The notes: generated from the sequence alone by a model not told the origin. A stretch of 64,000 nucleotides of DNA from an uncultured Bacilli bacterium (GCA_934140575.1 CAKPBJ010000004.1:1-64000); one strand, 5' to 3'. Positions 24,073 to 33,980 are shown, counted from the first letter of the stretch. Program-made: numbers and translations.

Positions 24073-27000
24073 CTATTCATCAATCATTAATTTAATTAAT
24101 GCCGCTTTTCCTTTTCTAATTGCATATCCAAATCCTGGTTGAACTTCTTGACGTAATATTCTTGAATTTGTAGTTACTTTTAGTGTAAATTGGTTACCAA
24201 TACCATTGCCTAACCAAATGCCTTCTGATAAATCAACATTTCCTTTATACCATGTTTCAAAGTTAATACTTTTTATTACATCAATATTATCTACTATTAT
24301 AAATTTAATATTACTTTTTGTTTTACATTCAGTTATTAGAGTTGTGAATTTACCTTTTTCAATAGCACTAAGTTTATTAAACAGTGCATTTACATTCATT
24401 AGGAATGCAACTGTTGTTTTACTTGGATCAGCATTATTAAATGCTTCATTAAGTTTATCAATTGAATCATAACATGTATCTTTTCCATAGAATACATTTT
24501 CATATGATATTTTATCAATAATACTATTTGTATCAAAGATTATACATTCTGTATTCGGTATTTTTGTAACTGCTTTGATAAATCCTTTCAAGAATGCAGG
24601 TTCTGCCGTTACGTCTTCTCCAGTTATGTTATACATAAATTTATTTGATAAGTCTATTGTTGCGATATCTAGTGATTCTTTTTCTACACCAACTGGTATA
24701 TGACTTAGACTGCCTAGATAGTCACTTACTATATTTTCTGTTACTGAATCTGGTAATATTGGTATTTTTGGTGCTTTATAATCACAAATTTTATTTAGTT
24801 TTTCACATACTATTCTTACATAATCTGTCATCTTTTCTTCAGTGTATGCGTATGCTGTTTGGAATTCAAATATTGAATCTAATGAAATAAGTCCACGACC
24901 ATAAGCCTTTGATGGTTCTTTTTTTCTTACTCCAGGTATTACTGAAGAATAATCCATTGGGTCGTTAAATTGTAAGACAACATTTTGTTTAAAGTTTTGT
25001 CTTAAACGATATCTAACAGTATTAGGACCATTTGTACTAAATATAAATACAACTCCATATTTCAAACAGTCTCTTGTCATTTGACCTATTAATTCTTCAT
25101 AGTCACTATATGTTTCTATAAATGCTTCAACATTATTAATCATTATAATAATCATTGGTATTTGTTTTCCACCATGATTTATATAGAAATCATATGATCC
25201 ATTATAATCAACAAATAATTTTTTTCTTTCATCAATTATTTGATTTACCATTTTAAATAAGTTTGTTATTTTCTCAGCATCTGTTGATAAAATTACTTCT
25301 CCTACATGAGGAGCATTTCTAAACATAGTAAGTGTTTCTGCACCAAAATCTAAGATATAGAAATTTACTTCTTTTGAATCATGCGTTGAGATTGTCGAAT
25401 ATACCAATCCAGCTAACATCAATTCTTTACCACTTCCAGCTGAACCAAAGACGATTGTATTTCCTTCTTGTGATAATGGTAATGTAAGTACATTTTGTGC
25501 TTGATTGTCTGGATCATCATATTCACCAATTATTGGATTAATTACATTTTTTACAGCATGATAATTATACTTTTCTTTTAATTTATCAGTATAAATTACA
25601 TCTGGAATTCTATCTAACCATAATTGTTCTATTTCTACATGTTCGTGTTTTGCTTGATCAACTATATATTTTATAATATTTGTTATTTCTTCACCTTTAC
25701 TTGCGACTACAACATCATTTTGTTTTGTATCAAGAGACTTTATTGTATAACCAACATTATCTACTATTTTTATTGTTTGGTCGATTCTTTTTTTTCTTTT
25801 CTCTGTTGGATAATATTGTGCTCCTGCCCATGCGGCTTGACCCATAGCAAATAGTTCATTATAACCTACTTGTAAGTAGAAACGTCCTGTTGTTTTTAGT
25901 TCTGCAGCATCTGGACACTTAATCATATCCATTGAGTCTGACTTATCTTGTACTCTTAAACATATTCTAAATTTAGAGTTTGACCAAATTTGATCATTTA
26001 CTACACCACTTGGTTTCTGTGTTGCTAAAATTAGATGGACTCCTAAAGAACGTCCGATACGAGCAGTAGAAATTAGTTGGTCCATAAATTCTGGTCTCTG
26101 TTGCTTTAATTCAGCAAACTCATCTGATATTATAAAAAGATGAGATATTGGTTTATCTACTAATCCTTTTCTATATAAACTTTGATATTTGTAAATATCG
26201 ATAGTCGATTCATTTAACTTATCTCTTGCTTCATTAAACATTCTTTGACGTTTTCTTAACTCACTTTGTACTGAAGCTAAGGATCTATTCATTTCAACTG
26301 TATCTAAGTTTGTAATAGTTCCTGCTAGATGAGGTAATTTCATACCAGTTTCTTTATTTTCAAAAGCTCCTGTTAAACCTCCACCTTTATAATCGATAAG
26401 TACAAATGATACTTCATATGGATGATAATTTATGGCCATTGAAAGAATATAACTAATTATAAATTCTGACTTTCCAGAACCTGTCATTCCAGCGATAAGT
26501 CCATGTGGTCCATGAGCTTTTTCATGTAAATCAAGTTTAAATGTTTCTCTTGATTTATCAAGACCTATTGGAGCTTGAAGAGTCTTAGTTGGATCATTTG
26601 TCTTCCATCTATTTAAAATATTTAATTGTTCTACCATACCAACGTTATACATTTCTAGGAATGATACACTTTGTGGTAAGCTTCTACTTTCTTTTGCGAT
26701 ATCTATTGGGATATTTGCAATTATTTTACAGACTTCATACATATTTAATGTTGGATCAAAATCAGCCTCAAACTCTTTTTGCTTGTTAGAAACTAATTCA
26801 TTTTCAAATATACCAGATTTTTTATCACCAATACTTATAAATGTTTTACATTCATTTGGTATATTTATAAGTCTTGGACTGATTACTAATAAACTAAAAC
26901 CATAGTTTATTGGCATTTCACATATATCTTTAACAATATCTACATCTCTTATTAATTTGTAATCATCTGTTATAAACATATAGTATGGTTTATATTTATG

Positions 27001-28641
27001 ATAATCTGCTCCACTTAGTTCCATCTTACCATTATTATCTTTAAATTTTCTTCCCTGCATTTCTTTTTCTATTTCAAGAGATAATTCTTTTGCTTCATCA
27101 AGATTTGTAGCAAAGTAACGGAATGTTTTACTATTGTTCCAACAGTGAGGTGCAACCTTTAAATAATCCCAGTTTGATTCATTTTGTTCATTTGTTAATA
27201 CTACTATTTTTAAATCTTCATAGCTATGATATGTAAGCATCTGTAATATAAGTCCATCAATAAACTGTCTTTTATTACTTCCTGCTCCAATTGCTGCTAT
27301 TATGTTTTTTTCAACAAAATTTAAAGATACTGGTACGTTTTCTAACGTTCTTGATACAGCTCCTACTTTGTATACCTCTTTTAGTAAGGCATCATCTTTT
27401 AGTGAAAAGTGTTCTTCTGGTATTCCAATTTGTCCAATTAATTCTGTTGTTCCAACACCCAATCTTAAATCTAAGAAATCTTTTTGTTCTATTTCTCTTT
27501 CCCATAAATTTCTTTTTTTCTTAAAGATAATTTCTTTTGTTTCATTTAATGGTAAATAATTGTCTATTAATATTTGTCTTTGAATTTTCATTTCTGACTG
27601 AATTTTTTCTTTTTTAGATTCAAGATATTCCGTATATTTTGTATATCTTTCTTTTTCTTGTTTTTTCTTTTGTTTCTTTTGATAATGTCTTTGGAGTGTA
27701 GGCCATAAAAGCATTGTTGACATCATAGCTCCTGACATTACAAGTGTTGGCATAGCTGATGATAAATCTGCAGTACCATTTATTACTCCTGATAAAGAAT
27801 TATATCCCATAGACATTGACATCATAGCCATTGTAAGCATAGGTCCTATTGTAAATATTGCAGGAGTCTTATCATCTTCCGGCATTCCAGGAGGTGGGTC
27901 TATTGTAATGTTTACCGGCTCTATTCCCGTTTTAAATCTTGGTGCTCTATAAAAATAGTCATCTTCTTTGTAAAATTCAATTTGTTCTTCATCAGGATTA
28001 TCGAATTCAACTTGCTTTTGAATGATTGGTGCAAATGATTCAAAACTACCATTATCAATTCTTAGGAATCCCGCAACATTATTGACTATTAAGGAATTAT
28101 TCATAACTATAATCTTTAACCCCATTATGAAGATAATGTCACCGTATTCTAACTGCTTTGCTTGAATTGCTTGGTTATTAACATAAGTTCCATATTTACT
28201 TCCTAAATCTTGTACTACCCATATACCATTATTATATATAAGTCTTGCATGTTGTCGTGAAACTAAAGGATAGTTGTAGCAAATTTGAGCTCTATTATCC
28301 GTTCCTATTAATATTTCTTTTTGTGATAATAAACGTAGTCTAAAACTTTGCTTATCTAGCGTTGGTGAACAATATAAAATAACATATTCATTATCGGTAT
28401 TTATCTTTAAAAAATATAGAGTATAATCTTTTAAGATTGCAGACTCTATTTCTGTTTCTCCTGACATTATTTTTGTTTCGAAGTCACTTTTAATTTTCCA
28501 TTTTCCATTGTCTTCTTCAACATTAATTAAATTTCTAGTATTACCTAAATAGTCATTATCAGTAATCCAGTAATTGCCAGATATTTTTGTTGGTAAAACA
28601 AAGTTGTAGATTTTATTTTTTTTGATTAATCTAACTATCAC
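24073..28641 (-). CDS. essC: EssC/YukB-type type VII secretion ATPase
   Basis: 1522 residues from a GTG start (GGGGTGA upstream). Two N-terminal FHA-type domains (~1-90 and ~95-180; the second has SRQHARLIYNNGIW and GSKYGTYVNN), then two transmembrane helices (~265-320) and three FtsK/SpoIIIE-like ATPase domains. The first has an intact Walker A, GMTGSGKSEF (~717-724), and VLIDYKGGG. The second has GSAGSGKE (~1066-1073), Glu replacing the usual Ser/Thr. The third has no P loop. This motor drives export of WXG100/LXG proteins. No essA, essB, esaA or toxin gene is adjacent, so the membrane partners are elsewhere or lost. Confidence 0.95.
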   Translation of the reverse strand: MIVRLIKKNKIYNFVLPTKISGNYWITDNDYLGNTRNLINVEEDNGKWKIKSDFETKIMSGETEIESAILKDYTLYFLKINTDNEYVILYCSPTLDKQSFRLRLLSQKEILIGTDNRAQICYNYPLVSRQHARLIYNNGIWVVQDLGSKYGTYVNNQAIQAKQLEYGDIIFIMGLKIIVMNNSLIVNNVAGFLRIDNGSFESFAPIIQKQVEFDNPDEEQIEFYKEDDYFYRAPRFKTGIEPVNITIDPPPGMPEDDKTPAIFTIGPMLTMAMMSMSMGYNSLSGVINGTADLSSAMPTLVMSGAMMSTMLLWPTLQRHYQKKQKKKQEKERYTKYTEYLESKKEKIQSEMKIQRQILIDNYLPLNETKEIIFKKKRNLWEREIEQKDFLDLRLGVGTTELIGQIGIPEEHFSLKDDALLKEVYKVGAVSRTLENVPVSLNFVEKNIIAAIGAGSNKRQFIDGLILQMLTYHSYEDLKIVVLTNEQNESNWDYLKVAPHCWNNSKTFRYFATNLDEAKELSLEIEKEMQGRKFKDNNGKMELSGADYHKYKPYYMFITDDYKLIRDVDIVKDICEMPINYGFSLLVISPRLINIPNECKTFISIGDKKSGIFENELVSNKQKEFEADFDPTLNMYEVCKIIANIPIDIAKESRSLPQSVSFLEMYNVGMVEQLNILNRWKTNDPTKTLQAPIGLDKSRETFKLDLHEKAHGPHGLIAGMTGSGKSEFIISYILSMAINYHPYEVSFVLIDYKGGGLTGAFENKETGMKLPHLAGTITNLDTVEMNRSLASVQSELRKRQRMFNEARDKLNESTIDIYKYQSLYRKGLVDKPISHLFIISDEFAELKQQRPEFMDQLISTARIGRSLGVHLILATQKPSGVVNDQIWSNSKFRICLRVQDKSDSMDMIKCPDAAELKTTGRFYLQVGYNELFAMGQAAWAGAQYYPTEKRKKRIDQTIKIVDNVGYTIKSLDTKQNDVVVASKGEEITNIIKYIVDQAKHEHVEIEQLWLDRIPDVIYTDKLKEKYNYHAVKNVINPIIGEYDDPDNQAQNVLTLPLSQEGNTIVFGSAGSGKELMLAGLVYSTISTHDSKEVNFYILDFGAETLTMFRNAPHVGEVILSTDAEKITNLFKMVNQIIDERKKLFVDYNGSYDFYINHGGKQIPMIIIMINNVEAFIETYSDYEELIGQMTRDCLKYGVVFIFSTNGPNTVRYRLRQNFKQNVVLQFNDPMDYSSVIPGVRKKEPSKAYGRGLISLDSIFEFQTAYAYTEEKMTDYVRIVCEKLNKICDYKAPKIPILPDSVTENIVSDYLGSLSHIPVGVEKESLDIATIDLSNKFMYNITGEDVTAEPAFLKGFIKAVTKIPNTECIIFDTNSIIDKISYENVFYGKDTCYDSIDKLNEAFNNADPSKTTVAFLMNVNALFNKLSAIEKGKFTTLITECKTKSNIKFIIVDNIDVIKSINFETWYKGNVDLSEGIWLGNGIGNQFTLKVTTNSRILRQEVQPGFGYAIRKGKAALIKLMIDE

Positions 28642-28677
28642 TAGAAATCACCCCGTATTATTCTAATTATATATTTT

Positions 28678-28706
28678 ATTATATCTTTTTTTACTTTTTT
28701 TTACAA
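28678..28706 (-). promoter_or_regulatory. promoter of the type VII cluster
   Basis: Minus strand TTGTAA (28701-28706), 17-base spacer, TATAAT (28678-28683), 37 bases upstream of the essC GTG. Confidence 0.7.
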
Positions 28707-28738
28707 TATAAAAAGAGAAGATTAGCTTCTTTCTCTTT
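28707..28738 (-). terminator. terminator of the acyl-CoA ligase gene
   Basis: Minus strand AGAAAGAAG / CTTCTCTTT-type stem (one mismatch, G-U pairs) with a 5-base loop and TTTTT, straddling the stop codon at 28722. Confidence 0.6.
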
Positions 28739-30440
28739 CTAATTCTTTATAGTTAATTTTTCCGACTAAGGTTTTTGGAAGTGAGTCTTTAAAGATAATT
28801 TTTTTGGGAATCATATACTTTGAAAGATTCTTTTCACAATACTTTTGTATTTCTATAACTAACTCCGGAGTTTTTTCTATATTTTCTTTTAGGACAACAT
28901 AGGCAACTGGTACTTGAACTTTATATGGATGTGGAACTCCTATTACACCTGCTTCTTGGATATATTTATTTTTTACAAGTACTTCTTCAATATGTGATGG
29001 GTATACATTATAGCCTGATGATATAATCATTCTTTTTATTCTTTGTACATAAAATAGGACTCCATCTTCATCTATGTATCCTAAATCTCCTGTACTTACC
29101 CATCTTAGACCATCTTCATGAACTTGTATTAAACTACTTGTTTCTTTCTCGTTGTCTAAATACCTTGACATTACTGTTGGTCCGGAAATGAATATTTCAC
29201 CTATTTCATTTGGATTCATTTCTTCTTTTGTTTCTATATTTAATATTTTTACTTTATTACCTGGAAGTGGTATTCCTACTGAGCCAAGTTTATCTGAACC
29301 CTTAGCCCCAAAAGTCGCTGGTCCAGTTGTTTCAGTCATACCATATCCTTGAATGATTCTTGCCTTAGATTTATGTTGTTTTAAAAACTCATTTACTAAT
29401 TTATTTTTTTCTATTGTTAAAGTGTCTCCTCCGCTGACAATATATTTTATATTTGACATATCAATATCTTTCATATATGGATTTTTTATTAATGCTTCAA
29501 ATAGAGTTGGTACACCTGATAAAACAGTTGGATTATATCTTCTTATTAGTTTATCAAATCTTTTTGCATCAAACCTTGGAATTAAAATTACGGTTGAACC
29601 AAACATTAATGGGCAAAGTATATTTACAATAAGTCCAAAACAATGAAACATCGGTAAAATTGACAAGAAACTATCTTCTACTCCTAAGTCATCAAAATCA
29701 ATTTTTGCTTGTTCCATAATTGCATTTACATTTGAATTTGTTAGTACAATATTCTTTGGTGTACCAGTTGTTCCTCCACTATGAAGAATAATTGCATCAC
29801 TTTCTTTTTTTCTTCTTATAAAGACGTTATTATGATATTTTTCTCCTTTTGTAATAAAATCTTGCCAAGATATAAACATTTCACTATTTTTTTCTATTGG
29901 TAATTTTATATCTTGTGTTAAGTAGTATCCTAAACTTAAAAGAGGAGGCATTGAGTCTTTTGGTGAAACTACTATTGTTTTATATACTTTTGTTTTTTTG
30001 ATAATATTTTTTACACATTCTAATGTTTGATTATGAAGAAATAAGAATACTGAATTAGTCTTTATTAGGGAATCTTTTATTTCTTCTTCTGATGATAATG
30101 GGTGAAGCATACTGGCAATTGCTCCAATTTTATTTACTGCATAAAAGGCAATTATTGCTTCTGGAACATTTGGTAGACATATAGTTACTACATCATCTTC
30201 TCTTACTCCACTGCTTACAAGAGCTTTTGCACATATATCTATTTTTCTTATTAATTCTATAAATGAAGTCTTTACCCCAAAATAATTTATAGCAGTTTGA
30301 TATTCTCTATTTAACGTTGTTCTTTCAAAATAGTCATATATTGATATATCTGGGATTGTAATATTTCTCTGATCTTTTTTATAATATTTATCCCATGAAT
30401 TTTCTAATTTATCTTTATTTTTTCTTTTAAACAATTTCAT
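28722..30440 (-). CDS. AMP-binding acyl-CoA synthetase/ligase
   Basis: 572 residues from the ATG at 30440 (MKLFKRKNKDK), which has AAAGGAG five bases upstream; an in-frame ATG at 30461 would put that site inside the gene. ANL-superfamily motifs: the P loop LHSGGTTGTPKNIV (A3), GYGMTETTGPATFG (A5), WVSTGDLGYIDEDG (A7), RMIISSGYNVYPSHIEE (A8 hinge) and SLPKTLVGKINYKEL with the catalytic Lys (A10). It adenylates a carboxylic acid and makes the CoA thioester; medium/long-chain fatty acid is the usual substrate but cannot be read here. Divergent from a TetR-type regulator that probably controls it. Confidence 0.92.
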   Translation of the reverse strand: MKLFKRKNKDKLENSWDKYYKKDQRNITIPDISIYDYFERTTLNREYQTAINYFGVKTSFIELIRKIDICAKALVSSGVREDDVVTICLPNVPEAIIAFYAVNKIGAIASMLHPLSSEEEIKDSLIKTNSVFLFLHNQTLECVKNIIKKTKVYKTIVVSPKDSMPPLLSLGYYLTQDIKLPIEKNSEMFISWQDFITKGEKYHNNVFIRRKKESDAIILHSGGTTGTPKNIVLTNSNVNAIMEQAKIDFDDLGVEDSFLSILPMFHCFGLIVNILCPLMFGSTVILIPRFDAKRFDKLIRRYNPTVLSGVPTLFEALIKNPYMKDIDMSNIKYIVSGGDTLTIEKNKLVNEFLKQHKSKARIIQGYGMTETTGPATFGAKGSDKLGSVGIPLPGNKVKILNIETKEEMNPNEIGEIFISGPTVMSRYLDNEKETSSLIQVHEDGLRWVSTGDLGYIDEDGVLFYVQRIKRMIISSGYNVYPSHIEEVLVKNKYIQEAGVIGVPHPYKVQVPVAYVVLKENIEKTPELVIEIQKYCEKNLSKYMIPKKIIFKDSLPKTLVGKINYKELERERS

Positions 30441-30581
30441 ATTTGCTCCTTTATTAAACATTGTGTTGAATAATTTACATTTGTATTATATATTTTATAT
30501 AGACAGATATTCAATCAACAATTTATGGAGTATTGATAATAATTAAACAGATTTTGAAAAAGTGTATAAGAAGGAGATAAA

Positions 30582-31148
30582 ATGGATAGAAGAGTTAAAT
30601 ATACAAAGATGATAATTAGAGAAACATTTATAAATTTATTAGAGAAAAAAAATATTAATAAAATTACTGTAAGTGAAATTTGTAAGGAAGCTGATATTAA
30701 TAGGGCTACATTTTACAGATACTATTTAGATGTTTATGATTTATATGATAAAGTGCGTGATGAATTTGTTGTAAAGCTTATGGGGTCTATAAAAACTAAT
30801 GATAATATATATACTGTATCAAGTTATAGTAGAGGATTTTTAGAAACTCTTATATCAGATAAGAAATTAACTAAAATACTTTTTAATACTAGTGATGGAA
30901 TGGGAACGTTTTTAAATGATATATTAGAGATAACTTACGATAATTGCTACAAGAAATGGAAAAATGATTATCCAGATTTAGATGATGAAGATATTTCTTA
31001 CGCTTCTATTTTTATTTTTAATGGTGCCTTAGGAATAATTAATTATTGGGTAAAAAATGATTTTGAGCAAGATATTGATTATATTTCTAACATTATAGAA
31101 AGACTTAGTTATAGTGGAATAAAGAAATTTATTTATAAGGATAATTAA
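30582..31148 (+). CDS. TetR/AcrR-family regulator
   Basis: 188 residues. N-terminal TetR HTH (~10-55): IRETFINLLEKKNINKITVSEICKEADINRATFYRYY, with the typical FYRYY end of the recognition helix. The C-terminal ligand/dimer domain resembles the DhaS-like TetR_C group. AAGGAG lies seven bases before ATG. Divergent from the acyl-CoA ligase across 120 bases; a fatty-acid or acyl-CoA responsive repressor is a fair inference. A ZIP transporter gene follows 40 bases later. Confidence 0.9.
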   Translation: MDRRVKYTKMIIRETFINLLEKKNINKITVSEICKEADINRATFYRYYLDVYDLYDKVRDEFVVKLMGSIKTNDNIYTVSSYSRGFLETLISDKKLTKILFNTSDGMGTFLNDILEITYDNCYKKWKNDYPDLDDEDISYASIFIFNGALGIINYWVKNDFEQDIDYISNIIERLSYSGIKKFIYKDN

Positions 31149-31188
31149 CAATAAATAAAATTAAACATATTTTATATTGGTGATAAAT

Positions 31189-31947
31189 ATGTTTTCTATT
31201 TTTTATGATTTACCTGATATGATTAAAGTTGTTATAGCTGGTATTATATGTTTTTTATTTACCAGTATGGGTGCTTCTTTGATATTACTTTTTAAAAATA
31301 TAAAGAAAAATGCCCTTGATTCTATTAATTCTATTGCTTCTGGAATAATGTTAGCTGCTTCTATATTTTCTTTGCTTATACCTGCTATTAAGGTGTGTAG
31401 TAACATTTATTTAGTTTTAATTAGCTTTATTCTTGGTGGAGTATTAATATACTTTGGAAATATAATTACAACAAAGTTTGAGAAAAAGATTAATAGTAAT
31501 GTTGAATGGAAGAGATGCTTACTTCTTTTTACATCCATAACTATTCATAATATTCCTGAGGGGCTAGTAGTTGGTGTTGCTTTTGGCGGTGGTAATATTC
31601 TTGCTGCTATTAGTCTTACTATTGGTATTGCTTTACAAAATTTTCCTGAAGGTGCAGCAATTAGTTTTCCATTAAAGAAACAGGGATTATCTAGTAAAAA
31701 AGCTGCTTTGCTTGGAATTGCTAGTGGGATAGTTGAACCTATTGCAGCAATTGTTGGATATTACTTGGTAACACTAGTTAGTAGTATTTTACCAGTAATA
31801 TTATCTTTAGCAGCAGGGGTTATGATTTATGTTATTATTGTTGAACTAATTCCTGATAGTCAGAATGGCGAAAAAAAAGACCTTATGGCCTTACTTTCTA
31901 TGATAGGTTTTAGCTTTATGGTATTTATGGAAACTATTCTTGGCTAG
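31189..31947 (+). CDS. ZIP-family metal transporter (ZupT-like)
   Basis: 252 residues from ATG 31189 (GGTGAT upstream; TTG and GTG codons ahead belong to that site). About eight hydrophobic helices. Helix IV carries HNIPEGLVVGVAFGGG and helix V NFPEGAAISFPL, the paired metal-site motifs; the second has Asn where many ZIPs have His. ExxPxx-type sequence occurs again in VELIPDSQ. Imports zinc, iron or related ions across the cell membrane. The last bases overlap the end of the convergent M23 gene by 14. Confidence 0.9.
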   Translation: MFSIFYDLPDMIKVVIAGIICFLFTSMGASLILLFKNIKKNALDSINSIASGIMLAASIFSLLIPAIKVCSNIYLVLISFILGGVLIYFGNIITTKFEKKINSNVEWKRCLLLFTSITIHNIPEGLVVGVAFGGGNILAAISLTIGIALQNFPEGAAISFPLKKQGLSSKKAALLGIASGIVEPIAAIVGYYLVTLVSSILPVILSLAAGVMIYVIIVELIPDSQNGEKKDLMALLSMIGFSFMVFMETILG

Positions 31948-32641
31948 TAATTGTTAATTCTTCTTTTTCTTTTAAATAGACGCCGTATAAATCTGTTTTT
32001 GGAGCTTGGAATGTGAAGATAATTTTGTGTTGTTTATCTTCTTTTTTTATTGGAGCTTTTTCTTTATTTTCTTCATCCTTTTTTGTATCACTTTTCGGTT
32101 CATCTTTAGAACTTTCTTCCACAGGTTTTGTGGGTATCTTTTTAAAATTATAATTATTACTGTTAAGTATTGTAATTGTGTCATCTATCCATAAACATTC
32201 TTCTGGCTTTTTTCCATTATTTATACTCCAAAATCCCGATTCGTTTTTGTGCCATCCTGTTCCTGTAAATTTTCCTCTTCCACATTCAATATGACAATGA
32301 TTGCCAGTTACATTTCCTTTTGTTCCTTCTTTATAAAAGATATCATTTTGTTTTATTTCTTTACCGACAAATAAATTACTAACATCATTATTATGGGCAA
32401 ACATAACGGTTAGATAATCAACAGTACCATCTGGATATTCAACTTTTTCTGAGCTTTCTAACCATACCTCATTAGCATCATTTTGATATATCTTTTTTAT
32501 TATTCCAGTAAAAGGAGCATATATCGGACTAATTCCACCATCTTTATCAGCGTTGTCTATTGCATATGAATTTTTATGAGTTCCAACATTATAACCTTGT
32601 GTTATTCTCATATACTTACTAGGAAATATTGGTTTTTCCAT
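31934..32641 (-). CDS. M23-like endolysin-type peptidase
   Basis: 235 residues without a signal peptide. N-terminal ~1-140 resembles LytM/M23 metallopeptidases: RITQGYNVGTHKNSYAIDNAD (first ligand His and Asp), PIYAPFTGIIKKIY, LTVMFAHNN and NHCHIECGRG (HxH). A Lys/Glu-rich disordered linker (~170-205) leads to a short C-terminal strand-rich end that may bind wall. The gene begins in a TAATG overlap with a small holin-like gene, the arrangement of phage lysis cassettes. No other phage gene is near. A prophage remnant or a domesticated lysis/release module are both possible; catalytic activity is not certain. Confidence 0.7.
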   Translation of the reverse strand: MEKPIFPSKYMRITQGYNVGTHKNSYAIDNADKDGGISPIYAPFTGIIKKIYQNDANEVWLESSEKVEYPDGTVDYLTVMFAHNNDVSNLFVGKEIKQNDIFYKEGTKGNVTGNHCHIECGRGKFTGTGWHKNESGFWSINNGKKPEECLWIDDTITILNSNNYNFKKIPTKPVEESSKDEPKSDTKKDEENKEKAPIKKEDKQHKIIFTFQAPKTDLYGVYLKEKEELTITSQE

Positions 32642-32979
32642 TATTTTTCCTCCTTGTTGACAATATTTTCTTCAGGGATAGTTATTTGTTTCTTATTTAT
32701 AATGTCTTTATGAGACATAATTTTTCCTTCTAATGACTTATATATGGAATCTGCTCCTAAGAAAGCAAATAAGCCTATCCATAAACTTGTTGGAAATGAA
32801 ATATCGGTAAAAGAAATGCAAAAAATAATACTAATTAACATATTTATAATAAATGAGTAGCATTCTATATATTTGCTTGTTTTGAATATTACTTTTGTTT
32901 TTTGAATTATAGCACAAGTTATAGTACTTAATGCTATAGAAATAATAAGTAATTTTTGTAGATATTCATAATTAAACAT
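32641..32979 (-). CDS. holin-like small membrane protein
   Basis: 112 residues, three probable membrane helices: ~8-27, ~40-60 and ~65-82 (SLWIGLFAFLGADSIYKSL), then a charged cytoplasmic tail (~85-112), the size and shape of class I phage holins. No firm family match. The stop is fused to the start of the endolysin-like gene as TAATG. A promoter TTTATT, 17 bases, TATAAT and AAGGAGG precede it. Confidence 0.6.
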   Translation of the reverse strand: MFNYEYLQKLLIISIALSTITCAIIQKTKVIFKTSKYIECYSFIINMLISIIFCISFTDISFPTSLWIGLFAFLGADSIYKSLEGKIMSHKDIINKKQITIPEENIVNKEEK

Positions 32980-33054
32980 AAAATCCTCCTTGTAATATTT
33001 TATGTTATATTATATGAATTATATTAATTTTAATAAATTATATTTATCTTTATA

Positions 33055-33085
33055 AAATGAAAAAGAAGCCTGTTCGACTTCTTTT
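33055..33085 (-). terminator. terminator of rplM-rpsI
   Basis: Minus strand AAAAGAAG / CTTCTTTT, 9-base loop, followed by T-rich sequence, just after rpsI. Confidence 0.8.
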
Positions 33086-33094
33086 GAAACTGTA

Positions 33095-33520
33095 TTAACG
33101 TTTTGAGAATTGTGGAGCACGACGTGCTTTCTTTAATCCTGGTTTCTTACGTTCTTTCTTACGTGAATCTCTTGTGATCATTCCTGCAACTTTAAGAGTT
33201 TTTCTATAACTATTTTCTGAATCTGCTGGAGTAGTTTTATCGTAATCTAATAATGCTCTAGTAATTCCTAAACGGATTGCTCCTGTTTGTCCTTGGAATC
33301 CACCACCAGATACTTTTGCATCTACATCAAACATTTCAACAGTATTAGTTAATACTAATGGTTGACTTAAATCCATAACACAGATTTCTGAAGGGAAGTA
33401 TTCTCTTACATCTCTACCATTAACTGTGATTTTTCCTTTTCCTGGTGTTAATGTAACTCTTGCTACACTTGACTTTCTATGTCCAGTACCAGTATAAACA
33501 TTCTTCTTTTCTTTTGCCAT
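33095..33520 (-). CDS. rpsI: 30S ribosomal protein S9
   Basis: 141 residues. GTGHRKSSVARV near the start, GKITVNGRDVREYFP, GGGFQGQTGAIRLGI, and the C-terminal RKKPGLKKARRAPQFSKR whose last Arg reaches the P-site tRNA. Twelve bases after rplM in the standard rplM-rpsI pair. Confidence 0.98.
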   Translation of the reverse strand: MAKEKKNVYTGTGHRKSSVARVTLTPGKGKITVNGRDVREYFPSEICVMDLSQPLVLTNTVEMFDVDAKVSGGGFQGQTGAIRLGITRALLDYDKTTPADSENSYRKTLKVAGMITRDSRKKERKKPGLKKARRAPQFSKR

Positions 33521-33532
33521 TACTTAACCCTC

Positions 33533-33964
33533 CTACTTAACTTCAAGTACTTCTGGCTTTTGAGCCTCGTGCTTGTGTTCACTTTCTGCATAAACAAATA
33601 ACTTCTTAGCCATTTGTCTACCTAATCTATTATGAGGTAACATTCCTGTTACTGCTCTTTCCATCATTTCAACTGGATAGCTTTCTCTCATAGTTTTTGC
33701 AGTTCTTTCTCTTAATCCACCTGTATACATTGAGTGATTATAGTACATTTTGTTTTCTAACTTGTTACCAGTTAAATTTACTTTTTGAGCATTAACAATA
33801 ATGATATAATCTCCACAATCAATATGTGGTGTATAAGTTGGTTTGTGTTTTCCACGTAAGTATGCTGCTGCTAATGAAGCAACTCTACCTAAAGATTTTC
33901 CTTCAGCGTCAATAACATACCATTTACGGTCTACAGTTTCTTTCTTTTGCATATAACTTGTCAT
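33533..33964 (-). CDS. rplM: 50S ribosomal protein L13
   Basis: 143 residues. KWYVIDAEGKSLGRVAS, LRGKHKPTYTPHIDCGDYIIIVNA, YYNHSMYTGGLRE and MLPHNRLGRQMAKKLFVY are all diagnostic. Early-assembling 50S protein. Preceded by its own promoter and a structured leader that probably binds L13 for feedback control. Confidence 0.98.
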   Translation of the reverse strand: MTSYMQKKETVDRKWYVIDAEGKSLGRVASLAAAYLRGKHKPTYTPHIDCGDYIIIVNAQKVNLTGNKLENKMYYNHSMYTGGLRERTAKTMRESYPVEMMERAVTGMLPHNRLGRQMAKKLFVYAESEHKHEAQKPEVLEVK

Positions 33965-33980
33965 ATTTTTCTCCTTTTAC

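Noticed and set aside
27302..27559. Plus-strand open frames inside essC and other minus-strand genes
   Set aside because: They are antisense shadows of AT-rich coding sequence: no ribosome site, hydrophobic low-complexity translations, and a strong real frame opposite.
30462..30581. TetR operator between the acyl-CoA ligase and the TetR gene
   Set aside because: Only an imperfect ATTGTGTTGAAT / ATTCAATCAACAA resemblance with a long spacer is visible; not convincing enough to annotate.
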